Of a stretch of DNA of 64,000 nucleotides, positions 59,781 to 64,000 are shown piece by piece. How positions within the stretch are numbered: the stretch's first letter is position 1; each line of letters opens with the position of its first letter. The position numbers and the translations under genes are program-made. Source of the stretch: Megachile rotundata. Lineage: Eukaryota; Arthropoda; Insecta; Hymenoptera; Megachilidae. The stretch spans positions 248,001-312,000 of the forward strand of contig NW_027473344.1 in the NCBI RefSeq assembly GCF_050947335.1. The letters are read 5' to 3'. Below the pieces are notes generated by a model. That model worked only from the letters and a program-made list of their open reading frames with translations, searched no databases and was not told the origin of the DNA.

Positions 59781-61660
59781 ATCATACAATCACAATCATA
59801 CAATCACAATCATACAATCACAGTCATACAATCACAATCATACAATCACAATCATGCTATCACAATCATACAATCGCAATCATACAATCACAATCACACA
59901 ATCGCAATCATACAATTACAATCTCCCAAATACAATCATACAATTACAATCATACAACCGCGATCATACAATCACAATCATAGAATCACAATCATACAAT
60001 CGCAATCATACAATTACAATCTCCCAAATACAATCATACAATCACAATCATACAATCACAATCATACAATCACAATCATACAATCACAATCATACAATCA
60101 CAATCATACAATCACAATCATACAATCACAATCATACAATCACAATCATACAATCACAATCATACAATCACAATCATACTATCACAATCATACAATCACA
60201 ATCATACAATCACAATCATACAATCAAAATCACAGAATCACAATCATACCATCACAATCATACAATCACAATCATACAATCATATTCATACAATTACAAT
60301 CATACATCACAATCATACAATCACAATCATACAATCGCAATCATACAATTACAATCTCCCAAATACAATCATACAATCACAGTCATACAATCACAATCAT
60401 ACAATCACAATCATACAATCACAATCATACAATCACAATCATACAATCACAATCATACAATCACAATCATACAATCACAATCATACAATCACAATCATAC
60501 AATCACAATCATACAATCACAATCATACATTCAAAATCATGCAATCACAATCATGCAATCACAATCATGCAATCACAATCATACAATCACAATCATACAA
60601 TCACAATCGCACAACCACAATCAGACAATCACAATCATACAATCACAATCGTACAATCACAATCATACAATCATAATCAAACAATCACAATCATACAATC
60701 AATATCATACAATCACAATCATACAATCACAATCATGCAATCACAATCATACAATCGCATTCATGCAATCACAACCATACAATCACAATCATACAATCAC
60801 AATCATACAATCGCAAGCATACAATCACAATCATACAATCACAATCACACAATCGCAATCATACAATTACAATCTCCCAAATACAATCATACAATTACAA
60901 TCATACAACCGCGATCATACAATCACAATCATAGAATCACAATCATACAATCGCAATCATACAATTACAATCTCCCAAATACAATCATACAATCACAATC
61001 ATACAATCACAATCATACAATCACAATCATACAATCACAGTCATACAATCACAATCATACAATCACAATCATGCAATCACAATCATACAATCGCATTCAT
61101 ACAATCACAACCATACAATCACAATCATACAATCACAATCATACAATCACAGTCATACAATCACAATCATACAATCACAATCATGCAATCACAATCATAC
61201 AATCGCATTCATACAATCACAACCATACAATCACAATCATACAATCACAATCATACAATTTCAAGCATACAATCACAATCATACAATCACAATCACACAA
61301 TCGCAATCATACAATTACAATCATACAACCGCGATCATACAATCACAATCATAGAATCACAATCATACAATCGCAATCATACAATTACAATCTCCCAAAT
61401 ACAATCATACAATCACAATCATACAATCACAATCATACAATCACAATCATACAATCACAGTCATACAATCACAATCATACAATCACAATCATGCTATCAC
61501 AATCATACAATCGCAATCATACAATCACAATCACACAATCGCAATCATACAATTACAATCTCCCAAATACAATCATACAATTACAATCATACAACCGCGA
61601 TCATACAATCACAATCATAGAATCACAATCATACAATCGCAATCATACAATTACAATCTC
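59590..61660 (+). repeat. CCGCGATC-marked blocks
   Basis: A ~150-bp pattern (CACACAATCGCAATC, ACAATTAC, CTCCCAAAT, ACAATTAC, ACAACCGCGATC, CATAGAATC, AATCGCAATC, ACAATTAC, CTCCCAAAT) recurs with CCGCGATC at 59678, 59958, 60909, 61329 and 61595, and again at 63943. It was not seen before 59.6 kb. The copy at 61329 lacks the first CTCCCAAAT unit. Confidence 0.8.
61036..61260 (+). repeat. 112-bp tandem duplication
   Basis: CAGTCAT, ATGCAATC, AATCGCATTC and ACAACCAT recur at an exact 112-bp offset, 8 units (CAG at 61038 and 61150). It is the shortest-period block duplication I found above unit level. Confidence 0.8.
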
Positions 61661-61862
61661 CCAAATACAATCATACAATCACAATCATACAATCACAAAC
61701 ATACAATCACAATCATACAATCACAATCATACAATCACAATCATACAATCACAATCATACAATCACAATCATACAATCACAATCATACAATCACAATCAT
61801 ACAATCACAATCATACAATCACAATCATACAATCACAATCATACAATCACAATCATACAATC

Positions 61863-62336
61863 ACAATAATACAATCGCAATCATACAATCACAATCATAC
61901 ATTCAAAATCATACAATCACAATCATACAATCTCAATCATACAATCGCAATCATACAATTACAATCTCCCAAATACAATCTCCCAAATACAATCATACAA
62001 TCACAATCATACAATCACATCATACAATCACAATCATACTATCACAATCATACAATCACAATCATACAATCACAATCATACAATCACAATCATACAATCA
62101 CAATAATACAATCGCAATCATACAATCACAATCATACATTCAAAATCATACAATCACAATCATACAATCTCAATCATACAATCGCAATCATACAATTACA
62201 ATCTCCCAAATACAATCTCCCAAATACAATCATACAATCACAATCATACAATCACATCATACAATCACAATCATACTATCACAATCATACAATCACAATC
62301 ATACAATCACAATCATACAATCACAATCATACAATC
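61863..62336 (+). repeat. 237-bp tandem duplication
   Basis: AATAATAC (61865 and 62102), AATCGCAATC, ATTCAAAATCATAC, ACAATCTCAATCAT, a double CTCCCAAAT cluster and a 13-bp ACAATCACATCAT unit are repeated. The period is 16 units of 14 bp plus one of 13 bp. Confidence 0.85.
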
Positions 62337-62379
62337 ACAATCATACAATCACAGTCATACAATCACAATCATACAATCA

Positions 62380-64000
62380 CAATCATATTACCACAATCAT
62401 ACAATCACAATCATACAATGACAATCATACAATCACAATCATACAATCACAATCATACAATCACAATCATACAATCACAATCATACAATCACAATCATAC
62501 ATTCAAAATCATACAATCACAATCATACAATCAGAATCATGCAATCACAATCATGCAGCCATAATCATACAATGACAATCATACAATCACAATCGTACAA
62601 TCACAATCACACAATCACAATCATACAATCGCAAGCATACAATCACAATCATACAATCACAATCATACAATCACAATCATACATTCAAAATCATGCAATC
62701 ACAATCATACAATCACAATCATGCAATCACAATCATGCTGCCATAATCATACAATGACAATCATACAATCACAATCGTACAATCACAATCATACAACCAC
62801 AATCAGACAATCACAATCATACAATCAGAATCATAGAATCACAATCATACAATCACAATCATACAATCGCAAGCATACAATCACAATCATACAATCTCAA
62901 TCATACAATCGCAATCATACAATTACAATCTCCGAAATACAATCTCCCAAATACAATCATACAATCACAATCATACAATCACATCATACAATCACAATCA
63001 TACTATCACAATCATACAATCACAATCATACAATCACAATCATAGAATCACAATCATACCATCACAATCATACAATCACAATCATCCAATCATATTCATA
63101 CAATTACAATCACACATCACAATCATACAATCACAATCATACAATCGCAATCATACAATTACAATCTCCCAAATACAATCTCCCAAATACAATCATACAA
63201 TCACAATCATACAATCACAATCATACAATCACAATCATACAACCACAATCATACAATCACAATCATACAATCACAATCATACAATCACAATCATACAATC
63301 ACAATCATGCAATCACAATCGTACAATCATAAACATACAATCACAATCATACAATCAATATCATACAATCACAATCATACAATCACAATCATGCAATCAC
63401 AATCATACAATCGCATTCATACAATCACAACCATACAATCACAATCATACAATCACAATCATACAATCACAATCATACAATCACAAAAATACAATCATAA
63501 TCATACAATCACAATCATACAATCGCAAGCATACAATCACAATCATACAATCATAATCATACAATCACAATCATACGATCGCAATCATACAATCACAATC
63601 ATACAATCACAATCATACAATCACAATCATACAATCACAATCATACAATCACAATAATACAATCACAATCATACAATCACAATCATACAATCACAATCAT
63701 ACAATCATAATCAAACAATCACAATCATACAATCAATATCATACAATCACAATCATACAATCACAATCATGCAATCACAATCATACAATCGCATTCATAC
63801 AATCACAACCATACAATCACAATCATACAATCACAATCATACAATCGCAAGCATACAATCACAATCATACAATCACAATCACACAATCGCAATCATACAA
63901 TTACAATCTCCCAAATACAATCATACAATTACAATCATACAACCGCGATCATACAATCACAATCATAGAATCACAATCATACAATCGCAATCATACAATT
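62380..64000 (+). repeat. ~1.6-1.9-kb segment duplicated near 62.4 kb, copy 2
   Basis: This is the partner of 57,920-59,780. It is cut off by the end of the window. It contains an AATCAGAATCATGC unit near 62,530 that copy 1 lacks, and ends with the sixth CCGCGATC unit (63943). Confidence 0.82.

Larger units (their letters stand above)
1..64000 (+). repeat. 14-bp satellite array filling the whole window
   Basis: Every line of the window is made of ACAATCACAATCAT or close variants, head to tail. I find no reverse-oriented unit (no GATTGT on this strand) and no non-repeat insertion. The unit has 7 A, 4 C, 3 T and no G, and it contains a shorter near-repeat, CAATCA plus CAATCATA. Recurrent variants are point changes: position 7 A to G (AATCGCAAT), ACAATCTCAATCAT, ACAATCATAATCAT, ACTTTCAC, ACATTCAAAATCAT, GCAATCAC, CAGTCAT, ACAACCAC, ATCAGAC and CCAAATACAATCTC. 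A minority of units are 13 bp (ACATCACAATCAT, ACAATCACATCAT). The array starts and ends in mid-repeat, so its true length exceeds the window. It is very probably eukaryotic satellite DNA. The family is not one I recognise by name. Confidence 0.97.
42100..64000 (+). repeat. Satellite domain III
   Basis: It is marked by ATGCTATCAC units (for example 44618, 47317, 49429, 49793, 53895, 54665, 55981, 59854, 61491), AATCGCATTC units, CAATATCAT units and, at the far right, CCGCGATC units. Long canonical runs are commoner here than in domain II. CAATATCAT also occurs in domain I (4285, 5291, 7723) but I did not see it in domain II. It contains no gene. Confidence 0.75.

Noticed and set aside
1..64000. 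CRISPR array
   Set aside because: The unit is 14 bp with no unique spacers between repeats and no cas genes.
1..64000. Telomeric repeat tract
   Set aside because: The unit is not a known telomere type (no G-run on either strand as in TTAGGG-like repeats), and it has higher-order structure and many variants.
1..64000. Bacterial -10-like boxes (TACAAT) or a prokaryotic repeat-rich surface protein gene
   Set aside because: TACAAT occurs in nearly every unit by repetition, with no -35 partner or ribosome site. A 64-kb array with no other gene does not fit a bacterial genome.
1..64000. Transposable element or retrotransposon remnants inside the array
   Set aside because: I found no segment that departs from the 14-bp register for more than a unit or two, no terminal repeats and no polyA tract beyond five A.
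1..64000. tRNA, rRNA or other structured RNA genes
   Set aside because: G is almost absent from the + strand and C from the other, so stable stems of the length needed cannot form. No conserved RNA motif was seen.

Overview
The whole 64 kb window is one satellite array. It is built from a 14-bp unit, ACAATCACAATCAT, and its point variants, all head to tail in one orientation. The array runs off both ends of the window. I see no unique-sequence DNA, protein gene, RNA gene, transposable element, inversion or spacer anywhere in it. An uninterrupted array of more than 64 kb, with layered higher-order duplications of a short unit, points to a eukaryotic heterochromatic block (pericentromeric, subtelomeric, sex-chromosome or B-chromosome type) from a long-read assembly. 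Nothing in the sequence identifies the taxon.

The unit is A/C-rich and G-free on this strand (7 A, 4 C, 3 T). It contains an internal near-duplication, CAATCA + CAATCATA. Because 14 is not a multiple of 3, three units (42 bp) read as the same 14-residue peptide, ITIIQSQSYNHNHT, in all three forward frames. None of these frames contains a stop, while the reverse strand has two TGA per unit. This creates many long forward reading frames, up to 855 codons, that are by-products of the repeat and not genes. I annotate no CDS.

Three domains can be told apart by private variant units. Domain I (about 1-11,640) carries frequent CTCCCAAAT-type units, a 908-bp higher-order repeat and five copies of an ~0.87-kb block marked by TTCAATAACA and CAAATAGAAT. 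Domain II (about 11,640-42,100) carries ACGATCG units, CACCATCAT/CATAGTCAT units, and tandem or near-tandem duplications with periods of 825, 1259, 3330, 1413, 587, 1511 and 2575 bp. Domain III (about 42,100-64,000) carries ATGCTATCAC, AATCGCATTC and CCGCGATC units, the longest perfect runs, and duplications at 364, 1904, ~2700, 3888, ~4470, 5040 and ~9940 bp.

The long periods are sums of 14-bp units with a few 13- or 15-bp units, so period modulo 14 counts the off-length units. This is the pattern expected from unequal exchange or gene conversion acting on blocks of tens to hundreds of units. No gene content or pathway can be inferred from this window. Repeat boundaries were read by eye and are good to about one or two units.
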